From: an uncultured Candidatus Saccharibacteria bacterium
Lineage (GTDB): Bacteria; Patescibacteriota; Saccharimonadia; Saccharimonadales; Saccharimonadaceae
DNA: 5,668 nucleotides
Reading direction: 5' to 3'
Assembly (NCBI GenBank): GCA_938046115.1
Contig: CALIXX010000010.1
Span: 1 to 5,668 of the forward strand
Part shown: positions 5,497 to 5,668 of the stretch, piece after piece
Numbering within the stretch: position 1 is the first letter of the stretch
Layout: each line of letters starts with the position of its first letter
Notes under the pieces: model-generated
What the model saw: only the letters and a program-made list of their open reading frames with translations
The model's database searches: none
Told to the model about the DNA's origin: nothing
Position numbers and translations under genes: made by a program

Positions 5497-5668
5497 TTGC
5501 GCGGTATTCCCTCTCTCGTGGCACGAACATCGCTTGGCAAGGATAGCAACCTACCCACCGCAGCCAGGCTACTACCACACCAGCAAATAGCATGATATTT
5601 TGAGACGACAGTGAGCTGCTGCCTCTGTATCGTTGTAAATAACGCAGCAATAGAGCCTTGACAGATAT
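5497..5668. other. Right-edge region without a supported gene
   Basis: No gene with a start signal is visible in these 172 bases. A - strand frame is open from the edge down to 5417 and would encode a hydrophobic patch (MLFAGVVVAW), but it would run 80 bases into the 120-aa gene and then turns Arg- and Pro-rich, so I do not call it. TTGACA at 5658-5663 is listed separately. Confidence 0.4.
5658..5663 (+). promoter_or_regulatory. Consensus -35 hexamer at the window edge
   Basis: TTGACA matches the sigma70 -35 consensus exactly. Its -10 would fall near 5681, outside the window, so this is half a promoter at best. It suggests a + strand gene to the right. Confidence 0.35.

Noticed and set aside
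5497..5595. 32 codons open in the same frame after the stop of the 120-aa gene, suggesting read-through or a nonsense mutation
   Set aside because: An open run of this length is likely by chance at this GC content, and the extension has no recognisable character.
5614..5649. TGCTGC...GCAGCA inverted repeat after the 120-aa gene
   Set aside because: The loop is too long and no T run follows, so it is not a credible terminator.
5417..5668. - strand frame open from the right edge, with a hydrophobic patch
   Set aside because: It would overlap the well-supported 120-aa gene by 80 bases, and its C-terminal part becomes Arg- and Pro-rich without structure. It could be reconsidered with the sequence to the right.
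1..5668. Alternative genetic code with UGA as glycine, since no gene ends in TGA
   Set aside because: No in-frame TGA interrupts any of the recognised genes, which are full length under the standard code. Six stops is too few for the absence of TGA to mean anything.
1..5668. CRISPR arrays, insertion sequences, transposases or integrases
   Set aside because: There is no regularly spaced repeat, no terminal inverted repeat pair around a gene, and no recombinase motif in any frame.

Overview
The window reads as a piece of bacterial chromosome, most likely from the candidate phyla radiation (Patescibacteria), possibly Saccharibacteria. This placement is an inference. It rests on a stand-alone receiver protein with a Lys-Ala-Glu...Thr-Pro ending of a kind I associate with that group, a DUF3048 protein anchored by a membrane helix rather than a lipobox, very compact gene spacing, and a promoter that fits a leaderless mRNA. 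No 16S rRNA or other phylogenetic marker is present. The standard code (UGA = stop) fits all genes, although every stop seen here is TAA or TAG.

Layout. Positions 1-65 are the 3' part of a tRNA-Glu (anticodon TTC) with encoded CCA, followed at once by a hairpin terminator. Positions 108-1715 hold an AT-rich two-gene unit on the + strand: a 313-aa protein that looks like the DUF5677 family, then a 179-aa helical protein of unknown function with a strong ribosome binding site. The unit closes with a terminator whose left arm lies inside the last codons of the second gene. Base composition changes sharply near 1718. Sampled lines are about 40% GC before it and about 60% after it, so the unit looks acquired beside the tRNA gene.

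Positions 1729-4821 form a GC-rich three-gene operon on the - strand. In transcription order it contains a membrane-anchored DUF3048 protein, a two-helix membrane histidine kinase with a PAS-like region, and a single-domain response regulator. The first two genes overlap and the last two are 22 nt apart. One extended -10 promoter sits so close to the first start codon that the mRNA should be leaderless. The likely picture is an envelope protein made together with a two-component phosphorelay whose receiver has no DNA-binding output domain.

Positions 4822-5133 are a divergent intergenic region with a 12-bp perfect palindrome and a near-consensus promoter. That promoter drives a 120-aa low-complexity protein of unknown function (5134-5496). 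The last 170 bases hold no gene I can support, but they end in a consensus -35 hexamer that may belong to a gene beyond the edge.
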